64,000 nt of DNA from the NCBI GenBank assembly GCA_020698575.1, contig CM036254.1, forward strand, positions 23,536,026 to 23,600,025, given 5' to 3'. The DNA is from Bostrychus sinensis. Lineage: Eukaryota > Chordata > Actinopteri > Gobiiformes > Eleotridae. Numbering within the stretch: the first letter of the stretch is position 1; each line of letters opens with the position of its first letter. Position numbers and translations under genes: made by a program. A model generated the notes under the pieces. That model had not been told where the DNA came from and did no database searches. It saw only the letters and a list, made by a program, of their open reading frames with translations. Of the stretch, positions 21,363 through 33,429 are shown piece by piece.

Positions 21363-24163
21363 CAGGGCCGCCTTAACCTACCCAGAGGCCCTGAGGCTGA
21401 TCCATATTTGTAGGAAGACAGCCACACATCAGCTCCTTGGAGAGAGGGATGGCCCTACAAACCTGTGGAACAACAGGAAATAGTTTTCAAGGCAGATTAA
21501 CAGTATAATACATTTTAAGGTTCGAATGAAATTACTCGAATACAAAATGTAGCAAAGAACTAAAGAAGATAACAGTGTCCAAGAAGCTTCCCACTATTTG
21601 TACAAAATGTTTTGTGCAGATACAAAAGAGTATTTCATATTAAAATATCTCTATTTAATTTTTATGCAGCAAAAACAGAGCACAGTTTTACCTTTTAAAA
21701 ACGCCTTTTCCGTGTCTTTTTTGTGGAGAAGTTTTTCATTAAATCTTTGAAGTCTAACACAGGAAGGATGTCATGTTCTATGAACATCAGTGTTAGGTTG
21801 GTGAGTCTGTCTTGGTGCATGCAGGATTGGAGTCAAGATTTCACATTTGACAATTTGTGCTCTCCAGATGCATTGGTCACTGGCAAAGTCAAATATATCC
21901 GAAGTGCAATGTCTGTGTTAGGTAAAACAGTTTGGAGTTGTCTACTCCTGATGTGTTTCAGCAAGTCCAAGGCTGAGGTGCTGCATCCTAGTGTTAGTTT
22001 AATAAACTCCTTAAACTGTGCCACCTCTTCTAAATCTTTTTGATATTTGTTGTACAGTCTGGTTGCTGCTTTGTGAAGGTCTTGGGGGAAAATAGAAGCT
22101 AAATTATTGAAAACTCTGAAATTTTCTCAAAGGTTTTTGTATGACTGGTACCTACCGTCCAGCTCAGCCACAAGGCAGTCAATTATGGAAAGAAAAACAA
22201 AGGTGTGTAAGTGCTGTACATCAGGTTCACGTGATTTATCAGCTTGCCTTTTTCTTTTCCTTTGTCGCTCGCATTTGAACAAAACTAAAAAACTGTTCAG
22301 TTTCTTCACACTCACCAGGTTTAAAGTGTGTGCTACACACGGTACCCACTCAGCCAGTGGGTTGACCTCTCTGAGGCGTGCCTGCACACCTTTGGAGATG
22401 CCAGACATATTAGCATTGTCATAGCATTGGCCTCTGCAGTTATTAATGTCAATGCCATGTCCTCTAATACACTTGTAACTGACCTAAATAGCGTTTCACC
22501 AGTGTGGCTTGAAATGGGTAGAAATTTCAAAAAGCACTCTTCTATGCAGCCCTCTGTAAATACATAACGTAGGATAAATGTTAACTGGTCACCATGGGTT
22601 ATGTCTGGGGTGGAGTCTACACTTACAGAAAAATATTTTGCTAATTTGACTCTGCTGATAATTTCACTGAGCACCGTTTTTCCCCATCAACTCCATAAAC
22701 TCCTCACACACATTTAAAGACAGATATGAGGGTGTTCCTCTTCCACCATTTTCATATTTTTCAATATGGGATTTTAAGAAAGGGTCAAACGGGCTAATGA
22801 GCTCCATGCATCCTAGGTAATTACCATTGTTATGGTCACCAGATCTGTGACTGCCCCCTCTAAAAGCCAGTCCTCGCTCTGACTAAAATTTCACAACAGT
22901 CACAACTCTCTGCAGAACCTGGGTCCAGTATTCATATTCCTCTTTAAACTGTTTTGTAAGTTCTGAGTCCACTGACCTGTGTCTAGCTGACTGATTGATA
23001 TATGAAATCATGGCCATCCTATGAATCTGACTATTTGCATGCTCTACTATTCATTCAGTTGCATGTTTCCAGTTTGAAAAGCCAGCACTGGAAAATGGTG
23101 ACTTTTCTCTGCTTTGACCAAATATTTTAAATGCAAAGCAATAAACATTTCCTTGCTGTGGTGAATAACAGAGCCACTCTCTGTGCACAGTCTCCCCATT
23201 GACGAGCTTGCGTTTAAAATGGGCTTTTGAAAAAAATCTGCGCTGGTGCTTGTAGTGCTTGTAGTGAGACAGAGACATCAGCATCTCTATTTTGGCATGA
23301 TGTGGGTCCCATTTTAGCCCAGTAAGCACGCACCTGTTCATCTGCTGGCTGTCCCCACCAAGCCGGGTTAGTCCTATATGGGTCCTCTCCTGTTGTTGTT
23401 GCTGGTGCTGCTTGTGTGTGGGTTACGTCCTCCTCCTCAGACTCCACCTGGCCCTGCTCGGGGCGGTGGCGGTGCCGCTTTCAAATGTTCCCTCTGATGG
23501 CTGCAGTTGTTGTTCGTGTCCCAAAGACCTTGTCGATGCAACCAGGTCAAAACTAGTTGAAGAATGAGGCTCTGGAGATGAGGCCTCGCCCTCGCTGACA
23601 TCCTCACCGCCGGCGCTGCAGCCGCCACCTCCAGGGGTTACATTCTGTTGTCCACTGCTCTCACCCCCACCACTAACTCGGGAAACACTTGAGCTTGGCT
23701 TTGGGCTCACCTTCTTCTTCTTCCTCCCCGGCGGCTTTTAACGGCTTGAAAAATCCTGTCAGTTTTGGCATTTGTTTTAATAATTCTTTGTCACAAAGCT
23801 CCTTCTCTTTTTGTACCTTTCTTTTCTCCGCACCGCTCTCAAACTTTTTTTTCCCTGACATTGTCTCCTTTACGCTCCATCGCCATTAAGTCCACTGATA
23901 CAGCTGTCAATCAAACGTCACATGTAAACACTTTCTCTGAATTCTCATTTGCTGTTGTCAGGCAACTGGAAGGGCGGCCAGGTTTTGGGTCATTGGATCA
24001 ATCAGGGGCCACAATGTCAAGTGACTGGCAGATAACTTAACAAATTACTGAAAAGTGTGATTATTATTTTCTTTCTTTCTTTCTTTTTTTTTTTTTTTTT
24101 TTTTTTTTGGGGCTGTGATAGATTCTTGGTCAGTGTAGGCCTTTGTTGGTTAAGGCAGCCTTG
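21363..24163 (-). mobile_element. Autonomous-type hAT transposon, inactivated
   Basis: Imperfect terminal inverted repeats mark the ends: CAGGGCCGCCTTAACC at 21363 and the reverse complement of CAAGGCTGCCTTAACC ending at 24163. The interior encodes a minus-strand hAT transposase relic (separate entry). The flanking 8-mers gatatatt and accactac do not match, so no target duplication is visible and one end may be rearranged. A (CTTT)n plus poly-T tract sits inside at 24070-24108. Confidence 0.7.
21695..23861 (-). pseudogene. hAT transposase (ZMYM1/DUF4371-type) pseudogene
   Basis: The frame starts MSGKKKFESGAEKRK with a lysine-rich N-terminus and KLTGFFKPL. It continues through a TTF-type zinc-finger region (WLCYSPQQGNVYCFAFKIF near 23130), a DUF4371 region (FDPFLKSHIEKYENGG near 22770; VSVDSTPDITHGDQLTFILR near 22600), NMSGISKGVQARL with WVPCVAHTLNLV near 22350, and a C-terminal dimerisation-like end (QDRLTNLTLMFIEHDILPVL near 21790). 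The total span of about 2.17 kb fits a transposase of roughly 700 residues. The copy is dead. Frame changes occur near 23700, 23330 and 22470. In-frame stops follow VVKF (near 22888), GKNGAQ (near 22670) and KLSNVKS (near 21833). It once would have excised and reinserted the element bounded at 21363-24163. Assignment to the ZMYM1-like hAT branch rests on recognised motif order. Confidence 0.8.
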
Positions 24164-24460
24164 ACCACTACTAGCACTACTACTGTCCTCAAATGTTTAT
24201 CAAACCTTCTGAGTGCAAGGTATGATCACCACTTTGCCACTGAGGTAAAAAAAAATACTTTTACTAATTAAGATAATTCTATATATTGTAATATTATGAA
24301 TAATGTGTATATATGCATACATAATTAAGTACTCAACAAAGTGAAAATGAGTATTCTACTTTATAAATTGTAAGTTATAAAGTATACAGTGCTTCTTCCA
24401 CAGCAAAATCTACTACTACTGTCCCCAAATCTGTATCAAAACTTCTGATTGCAAGGTGTG
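24164..24460. repeat. Two related copies of a CTACTACTGTCC-type dispersed repeat
   Basis: CTACTACTGTCCTCAAATG with CCTTCTGAGTGCAAGG (24178-24223) and CTACTACTGTCCCCAAAT with ACTTCTGATTGCAAGG (24413-24460) are diverged copies of one unit about 235 bp apart. The first continues into CCACTTTGCCACTGAGG and AAAATACTTTTACTA. A similar ending is seen at 59599-59640. Confidence 0.45.
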
Positions 24461-24599
24461 TTACCCACATAAAAAACTGGATTAAAAGTTTTTTTCTTCT
24501 TCTGTAAAATAAGTAAAAGTATGTTTTACAAAATGTAATGTAATAAATAAAGTACATTTAGTTTTCCTAGCACCTTGATGTGGGATCACCAGTGTTGAC

Positions 24600-25760
24600 T
24601 TGTTTGACTGCAGACAAACAGGAACACACATTATCCCTATGTAAGTGCCTCTCACAGCATCTCACACTAAATGCAGCTTGAGTCACTGTCTGCACAGAGC
24701 ATTTTTCTGTGTTTTTCTTCCATTATCCTCTATCTAAATAAGGTTTTTAGTGCCTCAAACATTAGCGGCATCCTGACTACTTCCATTATCACTGCATATA
24801 AAAGTTCAAACAGTTACGCAATGTATTTTTTTCCCCCTTGTGTAAACTTTTAGCTACTTTGAATAATTTAAACAAGCCTAAGTACTGTGCAAAGTCACCA
24901 CAAGCCTTACAAACAGAAGAGCACTCCAGCAATACTGTTGGCGAGGACAGAATTATAAGAGGAACCATGATTAAAAACCACTGAAGCAACAGGAATTTAA
25001 ATATTTGTTTATTTTGTAAGTGTCTGGAAGATTATTTTAAACTCAAGCACAAAATCACTGAAATACCTCTAACTTTTAATATTTCAAAGTATGGTAAGTA
25101 TATATTAGTGTAGCTACTGAGATAAGAAAAATTACATACTATTGCATTTCATTGTAGCTACTTTTTACCTTGAGATATAGGCTACTGATTGATACATTAA
25201 AAGTACTTTACTAATAGTTTTAGTTGTTTACCCTGTGCTGTTTTGTGCTTTTTCATTTCAGAGGTTGATGATGTGGTAAAGAGAGATACTTTTCAGACTC
25301 TTTATGCAAGAATGGCTTCATCAAAACACAAAAGGGAGCTTTGAGGACAACACATGTCATTCATCGCTGTGTTGTGAAGTAAAAAGTAAAAATGACATTG
25401 TTAGTAACTTCTAATTTGGTTTGGAAAGATGGCATAATGTTTTTGTTTGCTTCAGAATCTCGTATTAACCCGTCTTTACAGGCCAGCTGACACACTTAAT
25501 GGATCTGGGAAACAATCTGAGCATGGGCCCCTATATAATATGCAATATATGACAAAAATGTAAAGAGGGGCTAGGAACTTACCAGGGTGAGCCCCCATCT
25601 GCCCTTCTTCTATACTGAAGTTTTAATCCAACAATCATTCAGACGCATGCTCCATTTTAAAAGCTATCTATCTGAGAGTTGACCTTCATTCCCCATGTGT
25701 CCTATTGACACTGTGCCTGTGGTAATACACATTCCATCACATTAATAGTGTTGATTATCC
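24600..25760. other. Noncoding AT-rich stretch
   Basis: No gene or recognisable mobile element is visible. Confidence 0.4.
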
Positions 25761-25799
25761 ACATTCCTCATTATTTGACTTCTTTTTAGTTTATCTTTT

Positions 25800-26595
25800 T
25801 TATCGGACCAATCCATAAAGCTGATGGATTTAAAAATCTGGGAGTAGTTTTGGATTCACATTTAAAATTTGACTCCCATATAAAGAGAAAAACAAAGCCA
25901 ATTAGAACAAATTTGAATTGTTTCCGTTTGATAAGATCTTGTCTATCAATAAATGCTGCTAAATTATATTTTCATGCAATGATTTTATCCCTTTCTATTG
26001 TATTACTGTCAAGCTAACCAGTCAGCAATGAAAGTGTAGTCTCACTTTTAAAAATGTTTTTATAAGTGATGAACCAAAAGCCAATACAATGGCATTACTG
26101 TAGAATTCAAGAAAAGCACAATTTATTAAGTTTTGAAGATTTTATAAAGTACTCTCTGTTAAAATTTATTTTCAAATGTATTAATGCTCTTGCTCCAGAG
26201 ATTGTAAGTAACATGATTTGAAAATATCAAACTCAAGGTGTCGACACAAGGGGCGCTGCCAGTGGTGACTGCAGACCAGCCACATGTAGGACTACAGTGA
26301 AAGGCCACAGATCTAAAACTGTTTACTTATAAAGTAAAACAGTGGCTTAAATCCAGTCAAATCTGTGAACATTAGAGCTACATTTTCACCAGTGTGTTAT
26401 TGTAAATAGTCTGTATACTGTATGTTTTAATGTTTGTGTCCTTGTCTGATTGTTTGTTGTTGTCTGTTTGTCTCAGGGACCTGGTCAGCTGGCCTATGGA
26501 CATGGCATTGATTGCATCTGAAACTGTAACAATGTTCTTTTTGTCCTGTCCCTTTCAAATAAACGTATAAATAAAAATAAAAATAAAAATCAGGA
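25800..26595 (+). mobile_element. Decayed LINE 3' end (reverse-transcriptase C-terminal region)
   Basis: One frame from 25823 reads GFKNLGVVLDSHLKFDSHIK, then LIRSCLSINAAKLYFHAMIL. After a frame change it reads HYCRIQEKHNLLSFEDFIKY and FKCINALAPEIV. This is the typical C-terminal wording of fish LINE reverse transcriptases (YLGV-LD, SHI, AK-Y--MILS). Several stops and frame changes make it dead. The 3' end carries short AAAT-type repeats (AAATAAAAATAAAAATAAAA, about 26571-26590), as expected at a LINE end. The 5' end is truncated somewhere before 25823. Clade (L2, CR1 or other) is not resolved by eye. Confidence 0.65.
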
Positions 26596-26599
26596 CATA

Positions 26600-27740
26600 A
26601 TTGAGAGCTAGTAAAGTCAGACACAGAGTGACACTCCACAATTACAGAAATTCCTGAAGTAGAGGTCTGCTACAACCGTGACATTTCACTTCATGTTACA
26701 ATCATGTACAGTAAATCAGTGCTGATATTCTCAGAAAGAAACATGTTTGAGCCAAATCTTTGGATCTATTTCCTGGGTGAAATGATTTGTTAAATGAACA
26801 GTGCCATGTTTCATTATGGCTTTGATCAAACACAAGCCAGTTTCTGTTTGATAAATCTTTCATGCCATACTGCATTTGTTAGAAATCCAAAACCCACTTT
26901 AATTTTCTTTCTTGTAAAATATCCAAAAATCCCTGTTGGAGCAGTTATAAACCCCTGTGTTAAACTCTCTCAGTTCGTGAGGAATTTTACACTACATTAC
27001 CTTATCATTATCATTACAAAGATATTCTTTGTAACACTTTGGCGCTAACCGTTGTGCGTTAAGGGAATGAGTGTGGAGCTACAGGCGGAGTCGTGCCCTC
27101 CGTTTGGCCTGAAACACTCATTCAGATCTTGGCACGGGACCTATGCACAAACTTATCAATAAGAGGAGGAAGGTTGCCAGCTCAGGACGTCCTCTCCCAG
27201 CTAAGTCTCTGTATTCATCCCGGGCCAGAGTTTCCCCTTTAAAGTCTGACAGGTAAATCCACCAAAAGGCCTTGAGGGTAATGGAGCAGAGTAGACAGAG
27301 CTGAAACTGCCTTAGAAACAGTACTTACAGCAGCTCTGTGCTTCAACATCATTAGCACTCTTAAATCTCCTAACTGTCTTTAAGGTGCATTATGAACAAT
27401 TAGTAGTGCCCAGTAGAATAAGATAGTTGTGTGTAATCCTCTTTACATTTGCCTATCACATTTAAAGCTCCACAGTGGAGCGAGGTGAGCATTGCTGGAT
27501 TCAGATCATGAACTCAACTGACTTTGTTTCTGTATTTGTAAAGTGAACTTATCTTTGACTTAAATCCACTGTTCAAAAACGCAAAATGTCCCTGCAAGGA
27601 TACTGTAGATGTCCAAAGGCTGTAGAAAGAAAGAAGTGACTGATTTACCTCCTTTGTGATTTGTTGCCACCCGGTCAATTTCATCAAAAAATACTTAACA
27701 TACAAGAGGAGTCCATAAGGAATGGAACTTCTATGTAAGC
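26600..27740. other. Noncoding; candidate conserved block at 27030-27260
   Basis: No gene is recognised. The block 27030-27260 is GC-richer and repeat-free, with CGTTGTGCGTTAAGGG and GACGTCCTCTCCCAGC, compatible with a conserved noncoding element. Confidence 0.3.
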
Positions 27741-27749
27741 ACTGCACTA

Positions 27750-27932
27750 AGGCTCAGAGGTAGAGCTGCGGCGCATATGCAGGGCAACTACAGACTGCCT
27801 CAGCATTGTGGGTTTGAGTCTAAGCTCTGACAGTTTGCCGAATGTCTCACCCTGGTATCTGCATGATTTCCTACTGTACTCTGTCCTGTCAATAAAGTCT
27901 AAACTGGCCACAAAAAAAAAAAAAAAAAGAAA
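27750..27932 (+). repeat. tRNA-derived SINE with poly-A tail
   Basis: A tRNA-like head (AAGGCTCAGAGGTAGAGC, B-box-like GTGGGTTTGAGTC at 27809-27821) is followed by a body ending CTGTCCTGTCAATAAAGTCT and a 17-A tail. The CCTGTCAATAAAG ending is the signature of a very common teleost SINE family. The order of parts appears complete. Confidence 0.75.
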
Positions 27933-28232
27933 GAAAATTATATTTAAAAAACATTTTGGAGAAAAGAATTACATTGTTTCCATCAAGGTTTACATCTTGT
28001 GCTTGTGGATCTATACATTCTTCATAGCCTCCCTGCAAGTCTTCAAGTGGGACGACCGTTAGACCCTGTGTACTGGCTTTTTGGAATTGCAACCATTCTC
28101 ATTACTTTCTGCTAAGGCTTATGTAAATATTGTGCAGATTAAACATCTTTGTTATTAAGGAAACTGCTGACTGTTTTAAAAGATTTTGCCGTAAGAGGAC
28201 ATTTTGCAGTTGTGCCTGGAATAGCCACTTCT

Positions 28233-28412
28233 TTTTTCTTTTTTAGCTTTTTCCCGCCAGGGTCAGCACAGCAAAGCACCTGACTCCTAGTGTGCAGTGA
28301 TTTTCATATTAATTTGACGTTGCTTTTTATGCAGCCCTTTCCATTTATATGAGCTTGGGACTGGCACAAAAGGTACCCTGGCTTGTGAGTACTGTAGCTG
28401 GATTACCTGGAA
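28233..28412 (-). repeat. SINE 3' tail (V-SINE-like), minus strand
   Basis: Read on the minus strand it gives ATCCAGCTACAGTACTCACA, GGCTCATATAAATGGAAAGG, GCACACTAGGAG and GCTGACCCTGGCGGG, the order of the tail at 9405-9557. Confidence 0.6.
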
Positions 28413-29825
28413 TAGACAGAGTTTTGTATTTATTTGAACTGACAAAGCACAGAAACACAGGAATCAAAGAAAACATAGGGATGACAGCTCCTGTAAAAAA
28501 ATGTAATGAGATGTGTTTTGTGCATCATTTTGGGATAACAAGTTTATTTCCTGGCCACCAGATAGAGACCTAAGTTTTATAAAATAGATTCTGCCTCAAT
28601 TATGAGCATTACAACTTAATTTTCTCTCCAATGAATCGAAGCCACCTGGGTGTTCTTGGACGCATAGAAAGTTTCAGAATCCAAGAATCCCCTTTTTGCA
28701 TTGACTTGTTCACAGAGCTGCATCTCTCCGGGACAGACTTCCTGGATGGAGATTTCTGCCGGCAACCTCGGAGGACATGCCCTTTTTTGTCGGGAATGGC
28801 ACGGAGAGGCTGTTAGTGGCGGGTTTTTAGTGACAGGAGGTTGGAGAGAGCCAGGACTTCAGCCCAAGAGCCAGGCTAAATCTCCCTCCTACTTTGTATG
28901 CATGCCTGTGCTCCCTGGCTATGCATAGTGCAGGGGGAAGGCAGAATTTGTCACCCAGCTCAGGAAATTATTCAGAATTAGGCAGACACGCTCATATCCT
29001 GGGATGCACCTGTCATTTATAGGGCCTATTTACATAAGGGATTTAAAGGGGGAAGGGAGAATACAGAAATACACTTAATATGTTTCCAAATGAGGTAAAA
29101 GAAGCCGTACTGAGTGGCAGACGTGCAACAGCGGGTGCCTTCTTGCATTATACCTTTAGGATTATAAATATAGAAAAATAATAGATTTTTCCTATAACTA
29201 TTTATGAGATTTGTACCTTGATAGAGAACATGGACTGTCTTCTTTCACAGTTCATGCGAGGCAAATGTTGTTTGGACTATATACATAAATTGTACTAACT
29301 GTGGTTTAAAAAAGATACTTTTACTACTAATTTACTTAAGGTGTTGTTGTTGTACTAATAGTAGTAGTACAGGTAGTAAAAGGAGCCACATTAGAAATAG
29401 TATTATTATGCTGTGCAATTAAAAAAAAAAAATACTACAACTCAAATCTTTTGGACTTGTAAACTTTTTATTCAAGCAGTACTTTTACTTCTACTTAAAT
29501 GATATTATTCCAAGTAACAGTACTTTTGCTGAACTACAGATTTTTGTTCATCTGTGTATTGATTGCTTGTTGACCAGCTCCAAATTTCCAAAAAATAATG
29601 TGTTCATTGTCTCTAAATAATTCATTAATGCCTTTAAAGACAGCTTGTTTGCCAGCTATTCATGATATGTGAGTTATTTGCATGATTGCAAAGTCAACAG
29701 TGAGGTCCAGCCAACTGTTATGAATATTTATGAGGACGTCTTCAGTGCATAATTGTCATGGTAACCTCACAGGCACACTTCACTTATTTATTCTTAGTCA
29801 CACCTTTACAGACTTCTGTTGGTTC
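28413..29825. other. Noncoding; candidate conserved block at 28560-29060
   Basis: No gene is seen. The block 28560-29060 is complex and repeat-free, while 29300-29560 is AT-rich with TACTTTTACT-type repeat text (GTAGTAGTACAGGTAG, ACTTTTACTTCTACTTAA). Confidence 0.3.
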
Positions 29826-29832
29826 AAAGGTA

Positions 29833-30133
29833 CAGTTCTGGACAAAAGTTTTAGTGAGATGGTGTTAACTCACTGAGCTTTAATAAATACAGAATTGTAT
29901 TTTTGTTATGAAAATTTTAGGTCAGTAATGGGCCAAAGACAAAATGATTGTGGTGTGGATCCAGATCACTGTTTAGATCCTTTATTCTACTGTACAGCAT
30001 AAAGATTAATTGTTAGTATTTCTTTCAATCAGTTATGCCAATTAATCGAGGGCTTCTATTTTTGAAATTGTATGTATTTTTGTACATTGATACACCTTTC
30101 TTTGCACCTGTCTAAGAATTTTACACAGAACTG
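29833..30133. mobile_element. Tc1/mariner-type MITE with TA duplication
   Basis: The left end CAGTTCTGGACAAAAGTTTT and the reverse complement of the right end, CAGTTCTGTGTAAAATTCTT, form an imperfect terminal inverted repeat. TA dinucleotides flank both ends (29831-29832 and 30134-30135), the hallmark of Tc1/mariner insertion. At 301 bp with no coding capacity this is a MITE. It is related to the composite copy at 12295-12676. Confidence 0.75.
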
Positions 30134-30179
30134 TAACTGAGAAATGTAGGCTGGAGATATAAACCACGGCTCAATAATT

Positions 30180-30780
30180 TATTTAATCTATAATAAAAAA
30201 GGCTGCGACAGAGAAATAACATGTAATCACACCTCTCTAAAAGAAGAATAGGTCAGGGAGGAGGCCACTCTCTCCCACGTCCACCGGCTTCTTTTTCATC
30301 AAAATGATAAGATACGAGAGCCGGTTATTTTTCAAAGAGAAAATCTGTGGCTCAGAGCTCACATGACAGACCAATCCTCTTGGACAATGGACTTGCGACG
30401 CGACAGTCCGACACTTTATGAAAAGACTCTTCCCCAGATAATAAGGACCGAGGGCAGTGGCCAGGGGTGGATTTCAGCCCATAACTGCACATTTCTTTGC
30501 TTCAAAAAACCTGTTATCATAATGAGTCAAAGGCATTTGGATAGAAAAATTTCAAGCATTTCAGTTCATTAAGTCAAAGTCATTTTTCTTTTTTATTAGC
30601 GCTCCTGCTGCATCTGTCATTTGACAACTGCGCAAGAGTGATTAGTGTGCCGGAAATTGGTCCATGCATATTGGTCGACTTGTAGCATTGTAAAGCAGAG
30701 AGAGGCATATCTGAAATTACTGTGCTTTTTCTTGTTGAGGTGTGGCGGTACCTGTGGAGATAAGTGTAACCTAAATTGCC
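30180..30780. other. Candidate conserved noncoding block
   Basis: A complex, repeat-free stretch of normal GC with motifs such as CTCAATAATTTATTTAATC and GATAAGATACGAGAGCCGG. No coding signature is convincing: the 69-codon plus frame at 30363 and 130-codon minus frame at 30580-30972 lack recognisable domains. Confidence 0.3.
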
Positions 30781-31384
30781 CTCTTTTTTTGTAGCCGGGC
30801 TGCTCCAGGCATTGGTTCTTATCTGAAAAACAGAGTGGCTACAAAGGTAAGTAAGTAATTTTAGACTAGAGATTCCTTTACTATTTGTCAACAACATGAA
30901 CTTTAACATTTCGGTAATAGAATTTAAGCAGACTGTTATATTTTTAATGTAGAAAAGGGAATTTGCCACCAAAAGTTGCTGATTCTACCTAAAGTACATA
31001 ATTTTGGCTAATGAAAACTGACTGGCCGTGTGTGCTGTCAATGAGAGGGTAGAGAACATTAATGGGTGCATCAATTATGAGCTGTTCTATTTGTATTACA
31101 GTGGCATTTACTCAAGACTATAAGCTACATGTCACTATACTCTACTAAACTTGTACAAAACCCACAGTTATGAACCAACAGCTGTAGCACCTGTGCTTCC
31201 TCATCAAAGACTGTATCAATCAAATGAGTCCGACTAGATTAGCATTTGTGCTCTTGGCATTGCTTTGCTTCTCGCTAACACAGCAGCCAACAATAATGTT
31301 TTTGTAAACAGTAGCCCACACTAAAATTATCAGGCATTCAATTGGCTCGTGTCCTTAGAGAAGAGCGACTGTGGAAGGCAGGGA

Positions 31385-31997
31385 GGCTGTGGTTTAAGCC
31401 AGGTGAGCAGTGTGGACAGCCAGGGGTGGAGGACGGTGTGGCAGCGGCAGAGGCGGTGGCATCATCACGAAGACCCTAGCCGTCTTACCTCCGGGGGTCC
31501 ACAACAGCGGTGACAGACCCAACATGTGGCAGTTGCTGCAGCCTGAGCGGTAACAGGACATGCACTGAAAACTGCCTGGGAGCAAGGTAGAGTCTGTCCA
31601 CCCCCAGGCACAGGAGGCGGAAATAATCCATGATGAGAGCTGGCCAGAACGGTGCACAGGAAAACCAACGCAGGAACAGATACATGAAGAGAAACGAAGA
31701 GTCGTCGAAGAGTCCAGCGTGTGGTGTGTGTCGGTGGGTACTCCCAGACAACAGCGCGAAGCAGTAGAACCCAACACTGCAACGACGTGAAAACACTCGG
31801 TGGTGTCCTTCGTGGTCCTGCGGAGGGGAAGTTGAGCACCTACATGCAGCAGAGACCATGGCTCTGGATTGCCGCCATAAGTCCGGGAAGCTAATGCTAA
31901 CTGCAAAAACAGCGGGCGGAATGGTGATCAATGATGATACCTCCAGAAACAAAGTGTAGACTCGTGTGTGAGATAATGCCCATGTCTGCCACAACAT
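31385..31997 (-). other. GC-rich block open in all three minus frames, unidentified
   Basis: Three overlapping minus-strand frames of 124 to 170 codons (31394-31906, 31465-31839, 31485-31997) stay open because the block is GC-rich and CpG-containing, unlike its AT-rich flanks. None has a recognisable domain. A strong donor-like sequence, GGAG|GTAAGA on the minus strand, lies near 31490. It could be a CpG-rich first exon or promoter, or the 5' region of a retrotransposon. Nothing recognisable supports either. Confidence 0.3.
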
Positions 31998-31999
31998 TT

Positions 32000-33260
32000 T
32001 GATTGTTTCTTATTGAAGGCTCTATAACAGAAGACAGATACTTGAGTGACAGTCAGTACAACAGTGTGTTACAGTTGTGTAACAGATGATCATAAGCTTA
32101 TCTTCAATTGACCATGTATTTGTTTGATATATAACTACTTGACACACAGCTGTACTCTCATAGGACTTACATTATATCACTTCTCTGGAGAAGACGATAA
32201 AGCTGTCAGACTTCTGTCATATTTATCTTTAATGACATGTAAAGCACACTAGCTCATTGTATAATTATGGCACTATTGTCAGTTGCTAATTATCTTCCAG
32301 ACATGATAATTAATGCATTCAGTTCATCTGATAATTTTTAACTCTTGGAAAGCATTACCAAGCCTATAATCTTAATAGTTAGGTGTTTTGTTTTAACAAC
32401 CTTTACACCCTTTTTTTCATATATTTGAGGAAAACTGTTTGGTCAGCTAATAATATAGTGTAAAATTACTCATATATGGTTTTGTCTGGATCACTTATCA
32501 ACATTCAAAATAAAAATCAGCAAAGAGGGAAGCAAGGAGAAGCATGGATAACACTGCCCTGCATCAGATTTGCTGAGTAGGATCTGATAGTTGTTTTTTA
32601 CAAATTTTTAGAAGCTGAGTCCAGATATGCTGTTAGTTTTGCTCTGGATCATCGCAACTTTTTACAAAATCTGATGTCCAGTGTAGAGCTTTTTTGCCTA
32701 ACATGGACCATAAATGTTAGAGCTATTGCCAGATACACTACCACCAACACAGAAAACACTATCTTTAGGTGAGCAACATTTATCACTTTTCCTCTGATTA
32801 GCCCTTATATGAAGACACACTTACATGCACACAAAAGGTACACACTTTGTAAAAAAGGCATATTCTGCATATTTTGGAATGAAGCTTGGTGAGCAGGACA
32901 AACTATGGGCTCCTCATACAGTGAACCGGGCTTGTGTTGAGAACCTTAGACAGTGGACCAAAGGAAGTAGAAAAAGCTTACGTTTTGGCATTCCAATAAC
33001 ATGGAGGGAGCCAAGAAATCATAGTGATGACTGCTATTATTAAAAACTTCATTCTTATTTTTTGGGGAAACAGTACGTGATAGGGAATTTTCAGTGACAT
33101 ATTTGAACTCAGCATGATCAAAACAGGTAAAAAAAGTGATTTGCAAAACAGCACAAACTTTTTGTCTAGTGGCAGGGCGGTGTAAATATTGTGAAAGCAT
33201 TCACAAAATGTTTAAGGCAGACATAAATGCAGGATGGCACGGTCTACCGCTGGTCCACTT
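32000..33260. other. Noncoding stretch
   Basis: AT-rich; no gene or mobile element recognised. Confidence 0.4.
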
Positions 33261-33269
33261 TAAATTTTT

Positions 33270-33420
33270 TACCCATAATGAATGAATGTGAGAGTGTTGG
33301 GCCTGTGACTAACTGACTATTGTCCTGGGTACACCCCACCTCAGGCCCTAAGTAGATGGCATAGTTTCCAGCAGCTCTCCTTGACAGAAATAACTGTTAA
33401 AGGAAGAATGAATGCTGGCT
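33270..33420 (+). repeat. SINE/L2-type 3' tail repeat, third copy
   Basis: AATGAATGTGAGAGTGTTGG, CTGACTATTGTCCTGGGTAC and ACCCCACCTCAGGCCCTA follow the same order as 18680-18950. The copy is shorter and more diverged. Confidence 0.55.
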
Positions 33421-33429
33421 TAGTTGCCT

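Noticed and set aside
24070..24108. (CTTT)n/poly-T as a retroposon tail
   Set aside because: It lies inside the hAT boundaries without an attached SINE or LINE body, so it is treated as a simple repeat.
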